This document shows, piece by piece, positions 34,658-46,644 of a DNA stretch of 64,000 nucleotides (positions are counted from its first letter, which is position 1; every line of letters starts with the position of its first letter). The position numbers were made by a program, and so were the translations under genes. The stretch lies in contig OY856187.1 of NCBI GenBank assembly GCA_963693315.1, positions 49,901,161 to 49,965,160 on the forward strand, read 5' to 3'. Source of the stretch: Diogma glabrata. Its lineage: Eukaryota; Arthropoda; Insecta; Diptera; Cylindrotomidae. The notes under the pieces are model-generated. The model saw nothing but the letters and a program-made list of their open reading frames with translations, made no database searches and was not told where the DNA came from.

Positions 34658-34882
34658 ATGGCACCAACATCGTTTGGTTGTGGAAATGGTCCACCATTAC
34701 TATGGACTTTCATAAACTTTATTTGGATTATTATTTTAGTGATGATGACGTTTGAGTTGAGGAATGTTAATGGAGAAACCAATAAAGCTTGTAAGTAAAT
34801 ATTTTTTTTTAATTATAAGTTAATTTTTTTGTTGCTAGGTGGTAGCAACAGTAATCCTGATGGAAAGAAAACTAAATGTTAG
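34658..34882 (+). CDS. Two-exon gene for a small secreted peptide (58 aa), join 34658-34790 and 34839-34882
   Basis: Exon 1 starts at ATG 34658 in a good context (aaaaaATGG). It encodes a short polar start (MAPTSFGCGNGPP), a strong hydrophobic core (FINFIWIIILVMM) and a likely cleavage region near NVNG, so a signal peptide is predicted. A donor, GTAAGT, follows at 34791. A 48-nt intron with a T-rich tract ends in TTGCTAG at 34838. Splicing keeps frame (phase 1, the joined codon is Cys) and adds GSNSNPDGKKTKC before TAG at 34880-34882. The mature part would be about 20 residues with two Cys 13 apart, possibly a disulfide loop. Without splicing the frame stops two codons later. AATAAA lies at 34969. 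I do not recognise the family. It could be a hormone-like or effector-like peptide, but its function is unknown. Confidence 0.5.
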
Positions 34883-34968
34883 AACTAACTTTGTTTTTGT
34901 AACCTGAACTAATTTTTTATTCAATTGAAATTAAACTGATATTGAATAGAATTTTTTATTTGAACTTT

Positions 34969-34974
34969 AATAAA
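34969..34974 (+). terminator. Polyadenylation signal after small peptide gene
   Basis: AATAAA 87 nt after the predicted stop is at a normal distance for an insect 3' UTR. Confidence 0.4.
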
Positions 34975-34982
34975 AACCATAA

Positions 34983-37900
34983 AAATTCTGAAAATTAGTT
35001 ATATAAATTGTCAATAAATTAAAAGATAATAGTAAAAAAGAAAGTTTTCTGTCTACCTGTCAAAATCAGCTAATTTAATTTTTATTTTTGTTCGGAAGCC
35101 ATAGAAAATTTAAAGTTGATTGTGGTGGCTTATTTTTAACACTATGACAAATAAATTGTTGATGCAATCGAATTTATATGGGGTGAGTTTTGGAGAACTA
35201 CCTAGGAGATTTACTAATAATAATCAATTGATATATCCAGTTAATATCTCTGTAGTTGATTCACCGTTTATTAGAACCGCTACTAACGTAGCAAAGCTGT
35301 TTTAAAGCATCGATAATTTCGTCTTGGCTTGTATTAATAGTAGTTTATTGTATAAGTGTTTAACGATATATTTTACACTCAAGCAAAAACTTACATTGCA
35401 AGCAAGCCAATCCTACATTTTAACCTTCCGACAGAGTAGCATGCATTAATTTAAATTAAATTATTTTAGAATTTATGCAATGAGTTTCCAATCATTTCGT
35501 TCTATGACTTCATGAAAAAACTCTATTGTATGCGGCAGTGACACGGGCTGGATATCTACCTGCATGTCATTGTACAATGTTATAACAGACTCGAGATGTA
35601 AAGTGGGTCTTAGCTGGAAAGTTATGACGAAAACACTTAATAATAGCAAGGACGTTATAAGCAGAACAGTTGTCAGTACTAGCCTGTCAAAAACCAGTAA
35701 TTTGTTGACACTGTTAACAATTTTCGAGACATTTTTTCAAAAACTTCCTAAAAATAACTGGATAATAGTTGCTTACCGGGATGAATCATAAATTAAAAAC
35801 TTTAGAATATTTTCATGGGGAACTTGCGCCTAACGCATATCTATTCTGATATCTCTATTTAATTCACTCTTTTGATTTTGCTTTTGCAAGTCTAGCCACA
35901 ACAAACTGAATTGATGCACATATGTATCTAACATAAAATCTTTAAGTTTTAACGTAAAACACTAAAATGTTTCCATTTCTTTTTTTTCACTTTAATTGTT
36001 TTTCATGTTCAAAGCAATCGACAACAAGAACAAAAAACTTAAACATCAGAAGAAAATGTTATTTTATAAAATAATAAAACTGCAACAGCATGAGCACTAC
36101 AATACATTCCCTGCACAAAGAAGCAAAACAAAATAAAATTTTCTCTAACCATAAATAGAAAATAAAAAAAATTTTCGTTGTTATTTTTTGTCGCGAAACT
36201 TTGAGTACATATAAGGATAAACACAAAAGTTGTATACAAAAAATACAGTGAGTGAAAACAGACATAAGTTTTATTTAAAAAAAACTTAATTTTCCTTTTA
36301 ATGCCTTTTTCATCATGTTACGTTTCATCATTATTTCTTTGAATGTGTATATAAAGTCTAGCCGCCCCAAGCAATTTTAATGGGTGAGCCAAAAAGAGTT
36401 TATACGCCCTTTAACGATAAATTAGTTTAATGTTTCAATTAGAGAAAATACAAGTGAAGCAGATATGCTTACCAACTTCGTTCGTACACCATCCAAACAA
36501 ATCTAAACAATTTATCTTTTTAATTTTGAGCAAATTGAGCATCAAAGTGGAAAACATTTCAAAAATCGTTTTAATAAACCAAATTTAAAAATTGCTCAGG
36601 TAATTCAACATAAACGAGGAAGGTTTTCAAATTTTTCACAGCCAACTTAATTGATTAATCGATTCGCTAAATGTTTCAAAATCAAACACTCTTATTTTAT
36701 ACGAAAGCAATGAATATGTAAATTAACAGATTTTAGAATTATAATTCACTAGACTGAAATTTTGGAATAAGTTTTTTTGAGCAATTAAACTCTAAAAATT
36801 CAAATTTTTCTAAATATTATTTTATATTCAAATAGAATCTACAACTATTTTGGCAGTTCAGTAGCAGTTTTAAAATTCAATTTTTCAATTCATTTTTCAA
36901 TATCTACGTGTTTCACTAATTAAGCTCAATTTGTGTATCTACGTTATTTGAGCGCAACTTTACTAAAATCGAAGTAGTCGTTTTTGAGAGATTTCTATTT
37001 GACCACAATCATGTCATATTTTTGGACCAACCTGCGTTTACCAGGTTAGGTTGTGACCGTGTTAGTAAGTTCAGAGTATTTTGAATGTTTTTAACCATGA
37101 ACGGACAATTTCATGACATCAGCAGTAGTCAAATGGTACTAATGGAGTTAGTGTTTCGCAAATGGAGTTCTGATAGGACATGTACTTATGCTTTCCAGTT
37201 ATGCGGAAAAAGGAGCTGTTCCTGTACCTCTATTAACTAATTTTGTCCAGAGTTAAACTGTGCTCTCCTGTTCCATGCATCTACTGCATATCTGATCTCT
37301 GGGTCTTATACTTGTCTTAGAATAACTGATTTGCTACTTTTAATTTGTGGTGCTGTGAGCTCTTTTTTTTCAGTAATACCGCCAGCTTATCAACATAAAC
37401 ATTGCTCTGGCTACCTGACCCGTTTTGAAGCAAGGTTTTCCCACTTTTGAAATCATAGAATATTACTATCCACTTCATTCTCTCTTTCAATCTCATCTTC
37501 ATTCCTTCATACATTCCTGTTTTCCATTTTACCCGAATTCTCATAGTTTATGGCAGGAACAAACACCTCCACATTCAACCGATGTGAATCGAGACATTAG
37601 CTTATGTGCATGGAACAAATATGTATGCGGTACAACAGTTTCACACTCAACCACAATCTTTTAATTATGCTTTCGTTCATTTCATTTTTACTAAGTTTTC
37701 TAAAAGTTTAACACATTACAAGATTCGCAGGTTTAACCCTTGGACCCATATTTCCAATTAACGGGCAAGAACTCGTTTACGGTTTTGGTTGGTTTAATTG
37801 GCAAAATATATATTTTTGAAAGGGAATTTGATCTGGTCCCCTGTCTACTGCCTCCATTAGTTAATTTTTGTTCGTCCTCATTCGAACTACCTCTTGTATT

Positions 37901-38340
37901 GTGATCCTTTCTCTCTTATAGTCATGAAGTGAATCACCAACTTCCGAATAAACACAGTGGATTGACGTCGAAATTATCCCTCCAATACCACCCATATACA
38001 CAAGCATTCTCAATTTTTATCAACTTACGAAAACCAACTACAGACCTATTATCATACTTCTCCATACGCAATTTTTTGGGAAACTAATGCCGTTTTTAAC
38101 ATATCTGTCACTTCAGGATGATCGCCCCATTTTGGTTTGATCTCGCTTTCCATCACATTTTTTTCTTACTCTCATCGGCTAGGTACTCCATGTGTTTCCT
38201 AAAGTTCAAATACCCAAATACTTAACCAGCTTCAATTGCTCAATAATATCGCTGTGAATTTCACCAAAACCATTAATTCTAAGAATCTCATTTCTTTTTA
38301 TACATTAAGTTATCTCTCACATTCATATTAATCTTGAATG
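34983..38340. other. AT-rich stretch without recognisable genes
   Basis: No domain or convincing exon is seen. ATGGGGTGAGT occurs at 35178-35188, the same word conserved in C1-C3, but I find no other landmark of that family beside it. The part near 37300-38340 may belong to the decayed LINE that follows on the minus strand, as short Lys-rich frames occur there, but nothing specific can be claimed. Confidence 0.5.
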
Positions 38341-38344
38341 ATCA

Positions 38345-39190
38345 CCACCCAAATTCTCTTCTCTTCAACTGACACCAAATAGATGTCGATTTCACTGGCT
38401 ATCTCGCCCACTCTCGCCATCCTTGTTGGTTTACCGTTATTCAAGGCCCTCAACTGGGTTCCTCTCGCACAATTTATCATACAGCCTCACATTCGTGAAG
38501 GTCAATATGATTATAAGAGGATTCAGGACAATAAGAGGATTCATATCATTTAAAGTTCTGTTGTTTTGTTTGGAAGTTTGGAATTGTATTTGTTGTTGAT
38601 TACCTTGTGTATATTCTAACGTTGAATCGTTATTACAAAACTGTCTGGTTTTTGTTGATTTTGAGATTTTTGTATTTGGTTTTCTGTTGCATGTTGCTTT
38701 ATTTGTTGTTTTTTTGAGTTTTCGTCTATTTGTGCTGATATTTTTCACCCTCGCAAGAAGTCTGCATACTGATTACTATATTTCTTCATATCTTTGGGTT
38801 GCGTCCTGAGATATATTTCTCTCGCTCGATGGTAAATTGCCCTTTTGTTTTTTTCAATTAACGCTTTTTGCTTTTCTTTTGCGAAAATCGGACATTCCCT
38901 ACTGCTACTTAAATATTTTCTCGAGCAGTAGCTATTTTCAATATCTTTACACTTTTATGCATGTGCATCTTCATAAATTTCCTCCTTGTTCTTAAATTTG
39001 TTAATATTAACAATTCTCCACTTTTTAAACTCAGTACCTCTTTGCTATATGTTGTGTATTTTCCTTTTTTTGCCATTTTCGATCATTCAATTTTAAAAAC
39101 ATACCAGATATTCTAACACCGAAAAACGATTTGTAATTGGTACCCCTTTTGATCTTCCGCCAATGGGCAGAATTCCTGCCGTTGCAAACC
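38345..39190 (-). pseudogene. Decayed LINE fragment (ORF1-like piece and endonuclease C-terminus)
   Basis: Reading down the minus strand, GVPITNRFSVLE at about 39150-39110 resembles the P-NRF-L motif of insect LINE ORF1 or linker regions. A Lys/Asn-rich stretch follows, then LNNGKPTRMARVGEIASEID at about 38450-38380. The last block matches the end of an apurinic-like LINE endonuclease (LN-G-PTR then S-IDI). Several stops and frame changes intervene and no RT is found. This looks like a 3'-deleted or heavily decayed Jockey-like element, separate from the LINE at 50-53 kb. Confidence 0.4.
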
Positions 39191-40352
39191 AAACTTCATA
39201 TTCTGTCTTTTTCTTTGTTTTTATTTTTGCGTAGTTTGCGCAAAGCAAACGAGGCGACTGCGTGTCCGAATAAGCTTCAGTCTCGTGAGTTCAAGTAGGA
39301 ATATCACCTCTAGTCCAGCACAAATGAACAGATATGCACGCAAAAGAGATTATATAATCGACAAAAAAATGAAACAGAGAATAGGGACTCTGACTATCCC
39401 AAAGGCGGAGGAAGCCAAGATCATCGCATCCGCAACGATACCACCAAAATTATTACTATGTATAGTAAATTAACATATTTTACTCACCCATAACATGTAT
39501 CAAACGACTAACATGTATCAAATGTACAAGCAATTACTTCAAATCGTTATATTGCTGTATGTATTTGACAAATTGCCATGATAATTGGGAATCATTTATT
39601 ATGTATAAAAATTTTCTGCAAAAATAATAACAATCAAATATATCCAAACAACTTGAAGACAACACAAAACAACCTCGATATGCAAGAAAAACGAATATTT
39701 AAAGTTACCGAAATACAAATCGGGTGATCACAGTTGTCAAGTTTTTTTCGGGAAAAAAATCTATGGAAAATTTCCTAAACCAATTAGACTGAGAGCCAGC
39801 GACCGGCAGACTTATGGTATTCTAGCAAACTAAATAGCAAAATCTCTTCTAGCAATATAAATATATAACCAAATCTGTATGATTAAGAAAATTAAAAAGT
39901 TTTGTTAATTTCTTTAGAAGAAATTATATTTTTATTACTTAACAGACTATTGAATTATAACATTCATAAAAACTATTCACAATACGCATACTCTACGTAC
40001 GAGTAGCCGAAGTCGAGTCGAATACGACTACTCTAAATTCGCTTTCATTCATTCATTCATTCCTATTCAGACAAAGAAAGCCTTATAGCGTCTGCCCGCA
40101 TGTTGGAACCGCCCTGTTTGTGCTTATGTATAATAATAATGTAAATAATGTAAATAACATATACAAAGTTCAGCTTTGCTGAAATAATAGTACATTATTT
40201 AATTAGGAGCTAAAGTGATACTATTTGTGTTGAGTCTATAGTTTACAATTATAGACGAAACATAGACGAAACACAAAAAGTCACTTTAGCTCCGAATTAA
40301 ATATACTATTTTTTTCGGCAAACGTTTAAATTTTTTAAATCTATTAAATACT

Positions 40353-40420
40353 AGGGGGTATCCCGCGGGCTCCGCCCCCCCTCCCCCTCCCCGCTCCTCC
40401 CTCCTTTCCCCCTCCCTACG
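40353..40420. other. C-rich block with CCCGCGGGC core
   Basis: tatcccgcgggctccgcccc followed by repeated cctcccc runs is far more GC-rich than anything nearby. It is pyrimidine-only for several tens of bases. It may be the GC-rich piece of an unrecognised repeat. Confidence 0.6.
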
Positions 40421-40629
40421 CACACCAATACACTCTTGCTCTTTTCATCCGGCTTTGATACAACTACTAAGTACTATCCATCATAATCCAACCCCTTCTA
40501 ATCTATTCTGTGTGTACCTTCTGCTTAACTATAATTCTACAAAAACCATCGTGAGGTTAACGATAGATTTTTATACGATCAATGGAGAAATGGTTGAAAA
40601 TAATAATAATAAGAAAATACTGAAATAGC

Positions 40630-41940
40630 AGCTTTTGTTCTTCTATATTTTATTTACAGAAAATGAAGCTATGCAAAAATAATGATGGAAAAAAAATATT
40701 CTATGATTTTTAGCACTATCTGTCATATAAATAATTAATTTTCTTATTAATATCGCAACAATATAAATTTGAACGAAACGGCTAAAAGACAATTAGAGCA
40801 ATAATTTTGAAAAACTACATTATCGAAAAATTTAAATGCCGTAAATGGAATTTTTATGAAGGAATTTTTATGAAAAGGGAATAATTTTTATGTTCTATAA
40901 AAAAAATAAACCAAAACAATAAAAATTAAATATAGGGTTCGCGTTGAGCTCCGAACCTTTCTCACAACCCCCTACATCGACAATGACTACGAAATTTCGT
41001 ACTGAGTTTCTTAAAGTTCATTTTATTAAATCGGTTTAAATTATTAAATGTTTGAAAATGTATATTATGACACAAACTGTTTTTTGTCCCAAAAATATCA
41101 AATGTTTTCAACCTACATTGTTTTAAAAATTGTTAAAAATCTATATTTTTCTATGGTTCTGGTCCTGCCATAATAGCGCTGATATTTTACGAAATGTTGT
41201 GTCAAAAAGTGAGGAAATAGACCCTTAATCATGTACTTTCATCAATTTGTTTCCTCTTTTCTTTTTTAATAAACTTATTATAAAAACCATCTACCAACTT
41301 TACTATTTAATGTAAAAATTATTCCTTTAAAAATAGGTTATTATTTCTTTAAAAAAAATTCGATCTATTTTTCATAATAAATATTACATATCTTGTGACT
41401 AATTCAAAATAAAAAAGGTTTTATTAATAAAACATCAACAAAAATTATAAATATATATATTATGTAACTTAATTAAAATAAAATCCCTGAATGCATTCTA
41501 ATTTTTATTAAAACTTCAAATAACTAAACAAAATGACGTCACACGATCTTTTATGATAATTATTTATTATTTATGATAATTATACTATTATATTGCAAGA
41601 GAAATACATACTAAAATAGTAGTTTTTGTTTTTCCTTAATTTAGTTCACAGGAATGAAATTATGGCAAATAATTATCGGAAACCACTATTATATGATTTT
41701 TAGCACTGCCTGTCAAAAAACTAATTAATTTTCTTGTTAATATCGAAATTATATAATAATTTGTACGAAACGGGAAATGACAGTGCATAGTAGTTGTTGT
41801 TATTTTTAATATCGAAATGTAAATATCGAAATGATTTTAATGATTTTAATTTGAACAAATTATGGCAAAAGACAACTTAACTTTTCAACTTACTTTAAAG
41901 AACTACTTTATCGATAATTCTAAGTATCCAAAAACAAAAT
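40630..41940. repeat. Diverged direct duplication, ~990-bp offset
   Basis: Segment 40630-40841 recurs diverged at about 41616-41940. Shared words include atgatttttagcact, taattaattttct and the gaacgaaacgg/gtacgaaacgg region. It lies inside the inverted-repeat-bounded segment. Confidence 0.5.
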
Positions 41941-42202
41941 TTTATATAAGTTTTATTTACATATGAATTATTTATTTATATGAATTCATTCATGAATAAT
42001 AAAATAAAAAAGCACAATAATTTTATAGTTATTTAAAGAAAATAATGAATTTATGAATAAAAAAACACAATTTTAATGTTATTTAAAATAAAAATTTAAA
42101 AACTGCATTATCGTAAAACGAAATGTATGTATGAATATGAATAAAATAAAAGTGTGTAAAAAAACAATAATTTTAATGTTATTTAAAAAAAAAAATAAAA
42201 AA

Positions 42203-42265
42203 AAATTCGCAACAATCAGGTTTCGAACTTTCAATCTATAGATCATCAGTCGAGCGCGCTACCCA
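42203..42265 (-). ncRNA. tRNA-like fragment (Pol III box A/B-like)
   Basis: The minus strand reads GGGTAGCGCGCTCGACTGATG and then AAAGTTCGAAACCTG, resembling a tRNA D-arm and T-arm with Pol III box A and box B. A T-rich run follows, as for a Pol III terminator. The acceptor stem does not pair convincingly, so a tRNA pseudogene or SINE head is more likely than a working tRNA. Confidence 0.3.
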
Positions 42266-43473
42266 TATACCAATTTGAACTATATTTGAACTATAGACTT
42301 AACTATATTTGAACTATATTTGAACTATAGATAAGATTGCCCGTTACGCTCGTATAGAAGGATAGACTTACGGCTATTATATTATGGATGGATATATATC
42401 TATCCATCTGTTTCTATTTTTTACGTTATTTTTTTTTTCTTCTTTTAATAAAAGTTGTTAGAAAAATAATATTACTTTTAACTATTAAATTTAATAATTG
42501 ATTACTTTAAATTTTTTATAAATATGAAATTAATACATCAAACTTTTTATAAATATGAATTTGTAACGTCAAAATTACTTCCAAAAAAGAGAAAAAAACA
42601 TTTAAATTTGTATGAACAAAATTTTTTATCAAAGCAGCCTTTTCAAAATTTCATAATATGAGAATCAACTTATTTTTTGTTGCCATGGTTATACAATATG
42701 TTTGAAAAAATAACAAACTAACAAATAACAAATGCTACTTTACAGCCTCCGTAATATAAAATAAAAATGGCGTTACTTTTGCTGTCGCTAGACGTTACTT
42801 TTGCTGTCAGGCTAAAAAGTAAGGCTTTAGCTAACTCCATAGCGGCAGTAAAGTTAAACTTTACAGCTGTTTGCCGAAAAAGTAAATTTTCATGAAATTT
42901 TAAAACTTTAAAATTCAAAAAAAATACTCGGAACCGGAGTAGGTGTCTACCATTGGATTTTTTAATAAAAAAAGATTGTATACTTTAATAAGATATTAAA
43001 ACATGCAGACATGCTGAAATCACGTGTTTAAAGTCAATTTTTACGTTTTTTGACTTGCGTACACGCCCAAGGAACCATCGGCGGGGACAATGAATACCCA
43101 TTTCAACTACGGCAGGGGAAAAACTATACCTAGCATCAATATGGAGTTTGCTAAAATACCATAAGTCTGCCGGTCACTGGCTCTTAGACTAAATATTTTA
43201 TAAAAATATATCATTCAGGACAGCATTAAGAGAAGCCAAAATAGAAGAATAAAAGACGATAAGTCGTGTGTCGTGGATAAGTTGTTGAATGCATTGATTC
43301 AAGAACGAGATAAATCGCACTAAACGCGTTGGTTCATGAATGAGAAAGTGTTTCAACAAATTAAGTTTTATGGGGTGAACCGCTTCCTAAAAAGTTTTTG
43401 TAACAAACGCACAAAATTTAATGAATATGTTGCTGATTATACAATTTATTTAACAAATGTATAGACACAAAAA

Positions 43474-44659
43474 AGGGGCTGAAATCTCAAGCCCTAAGAT
43501 ATCAAGACTTTGGTTTTGGAAAAGGATTTTGATATGGTTTTCGGCATAAAACTTTTATGAGGACATTGTTTTTAGTTTTGGGCAGCGATGTATATCAAAC
43601 ATAACTCTTTGTTAAAGTACATATATTTTTTATCTCTGTTTAGAAATTTATTACAAAACTAACACGAAACGTTAATACGTTGTCGGAAAATTATAACATA
43701 TTATAAATTAACATAATTTAGTGAAAAGATGATACAATCAGCAAACTACTCAAAAACCTCTCCATTTAGCGTTTCGAGAAAATATTACAAAATCACAAAT
43801 TCATATTTCTTTCAAAATTTCAATACTATTGTAAAAGTTAAATAAAATCAAACTTTTTTCAAAATTCCAAAATATTTCAAAAACTATAACAAATTCATAA
43901 CTTTCCATGTCACATTTACGTCATACAAAGGGCTAAATTTTTTTTCTAAAAAATTGGCTACAAAAATAAATGAAATCAATTTTTTGGACATACTTGACGG
44001 TATTTTTTTGACAAACTTATAATGCAATAAAATTCTCAATAATAATAATATCATGATCATTACATATCATTTCATCCAAATAAATAATTTTATTATTTTC
44101 TAAAAAAAGAAATGAAAATCATTTTTTTGACACACTTGACATTATTTCTTTGACAAACTTATAATGTCATAATTCTCTATAATAATAATAAAAATGTCAT
44201 CATCATGTCAAACAAATAATTAATTTTATTTTTTTCCAAAAAATTGGGCAAAAAAATAAATAAAAATCTTTCTTTTGACACACTTTACAACATTTTTTCG
44301 ACAATCAAAATTTATTCCAATTCAATGTTTCTATTCGTAATCACTTAAAATGAACGTTTTTTAAGGAAAACAGATGCAAATTTCCTTGTTTTGACATACT
44401 TGACGATTTTTTGACACCCTTCCGGTACAGTTATCGAACACATCGTCCTTTCGGCTCTTTCTATTGAGTAAACCTATTTTTAGAAAAAAAAAATTTGGAA
44501 ATCCGTTTAGCGGTTTTCTAGATTTCGTCGGTTGTGACGGCCGGACGCCTGGCCGGCAGACAGCATACATTTTTTGTTTTGCTTTTTTAGAATCAGTTGG
44601 TCCTAAAACGTCGAGAAATGCCAAAAAAGTGTGGGTAGGTTTTTTCAAAACTGAAGTAA
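43474..44659 (+). repeat. Dispersed repeat copy b
   Basis: Plus-oriented copy with head aggggctgaaatctca, ttttgggcagcgatg, the cacacttgac block, the ggccgg block and aaaacgtcgagaaatgcc. The tail is shortened to actgaagtaat. It is followed after ~33 bp by copy c in the opposite orientation. Chance ORFs on both strands at 44361-44664 are shadows. Confidence 0.75.
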
Positions 44660-44692
44660 TTTAGGAAACTTTACAATACCATGCCTTATAAA

Positions 44693-45960
44693 TTCGGTCT
44701 GTAAGACCTAAGTATTACATTCTCGAACCAAAAGTGAAATTCCTACCCTAGCTTTTTTGGCATTTCTCGACGTTTTAGGACCTACTGACTCTACAAAAGC
44801 AAAAAAACTGTATTTCTGTCTGCCGGCCGTCCGTCCGTCCGGCTGGCCGGCAGTCACAACCGACAAAATCTAGATAACCGCTGGAGGAATTTCGAAAATT
44901 TTTATTTCTAAAAATAGGTATGCCCAATGGTCATAGCCGAAAGGACGAATTTTGTGCTCGATTACTGTACCTGAATTGTGTCGAAAAAATCGTCAACTGT
45001 GCCAAAACAAAAAAATTTGCGTATTTTTTGCTTAAAAAAACGTTCATTTTAAGTGATTACGAATAGGAACATTAAATTTGGAGAAATCTTGATGGTCGGG
45101 ATTGGTATGTGAGACCAAAAACTAGATTATTGCATTATAAGTTTGTCAAAAAAATGTTGTCAAGTGTGTCAAAAGAATGATTTTCATTTTTTAACCCAAT
45201 TTTTTTGAAAAAATGAAATTAATTATTTGTTTCACATGAAATTGGACATGGAAATTTTTGATTTTGTTATAATTTTTGAAATATTTCTGGAATTTTGAAA
45301 AAAGTTTGTATTTTTGATTTCATAAGAAGTTTCGGAATATTATTAGTTTTGAGAAAGTTTAAATTTTTGATTTTTTTATAATTTTTGGAGCATTTTTGGA
45401 ATTACGAAGGAAGTTTCTATATTTGATTTTGTTGTAATTTTTGCGATATTTTTAGAGTTTCGAAAAAAGTTTTTTGAATTTTGAATTTTGATTTGGAAAA
45501 AGTTTCAAATTTTGATTTTGTAATACTTTTTGAGCTCTGAAAAAAAGTTTTATTATTGATTTTGTTTTAATTTTTGAAATATTTTTGGAACTTTTAAAAA
45601 GTTTGTATTCTTGATTTTGCTATATTTTTTGCAATATTTTTAGAATTATGGAAAAAGTTTGAATTTTTGAGTTTGTGAACTAAGAAATTTTGCAATAATT
45701 TTTGTATTATGAAAAAAGTTTGAATTTTTGAATATTTAAAAAAAAAATTGGATGATTTTTAAAAAATTAAAATTTTTAATTTTATTATAGTTTTTGGAAT
45801 TTTGAAAAAATTTGGTTTTTTGATTTTGTTATAATTTTTGCAATATTTTATGAATATTGAAAAAGTTTCAATCTTTGATTTTGTAATAACTTTGGGAATG
45901 TTTTTAGAACTGTAAAAAAATTTTAAATTTTTTATTTTATTTTAATTTTGAAATAAAAAT
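44693..45960 (-). repeat. Dispersed repeat copy c
   Basis: Minus-oriented copy opening with ttcggtctgtaagacctaag, followed by complements of the cgtcgagaaatg, ggccgg and cacacttgac blocks. A long tandem core of ~58-bp units runs from about 45240 to 45960. The head block seen in copies a, b and d is missing. Confidence 0.75.
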
Positions 45961-46644
45961 ACACCGTAATGTTTTGTTTACACTGCTAAACATATTAAAA
46001 AAATTTATTTTAATGATGTCGTAGGTCAAGCATTTTTCTAAATGTTTTCCCACAATATAAATGATGCAACCTTACTCTAAAGCACACTGAAATTTATTAG
46101 ACAGCGTTTTTTGTACTACAGATATTAGTTTTTGAAGATCAGCATCTCAAGTCCAAAATTTTCCTGAGTATTTTTATTTCAATAGGCCAATTTATTACCT
46201 TTCTAATGCACATGAAACCGTTGATATCGGGTGGAGCCGTTCTCTTGTAATTTTATTTCAAAGTCACCCTAAGTTTGAATTTCAAGAAATCTTATGAACT
46301 ACCCAATTCTCAAATTAAACACTTTAACGTTTTTCTAAAAATCACTTTTTTTTTTGTTTCACCTATACTACTTTTATTCCAAGAATGACGTCGGATAAAA
46401 ATGGTCGGTCTCAAAAATCTTTTTGGGTTGCCCTGAATACGAATTTCATCTATAACGGGAAAAACACTTACTCTCACCAATAGGGTTCGTTATAAAAAAC
46501 GAAACCCTAAAAGTATATATAATATTTGTTCCAGATTTTTAATAGCTTCGATAAGACTTCTAAAAATTTCTTCAAACGATCTACTAACTAGAAGCACTAT
46601 ACCGAAACTATAACTCGAAAATATGAAGCTCACGCTCAAGCTGA
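45961..46644. other. Intervening sequence with a 10-bp hairpin
   Basis: No gene seen. At 46481-46507 agggttcgtt and aacgaaaccct form a short perfect hairpin around ataaaa; its significance is unknown. Confidence 0.4.

Larger units (their letters stand above)
39783..43198. mobile_element. 3.4-kb segment bounded by ~48-bp inverted repeats
   Basis: The left boundary ctgagagccagcgaccggca and the right boundary (complement ctaagagccagtgaccggca) are inverted and stay alignable for about 48 bp, through gacttatggtattytagcaaac. The outermost bases allow a TA target duplication (ta|gactgag and cttagac|ta), as in Tc1/mariner-type elements, though the ends are not certain. Inside are a C-rich block, a diverged ~1-kb duplication and a tRNA-like fragment, but no transposase-like ORF. 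Confidence 0.55.

Noticed and set aside
35178..35188. ATGGGGTGAGT at this site as a fourth copy of the C family
   Set aside because: No promoter block, TG-rich tract or end block of the family is found around it, so a chance match is likely.
42203..42265. A functional tRNA gene
   Set aside because: Box A and B-like words are present but the acceptor stem does not pair, so it is kept only as a tRNA-like fragment.
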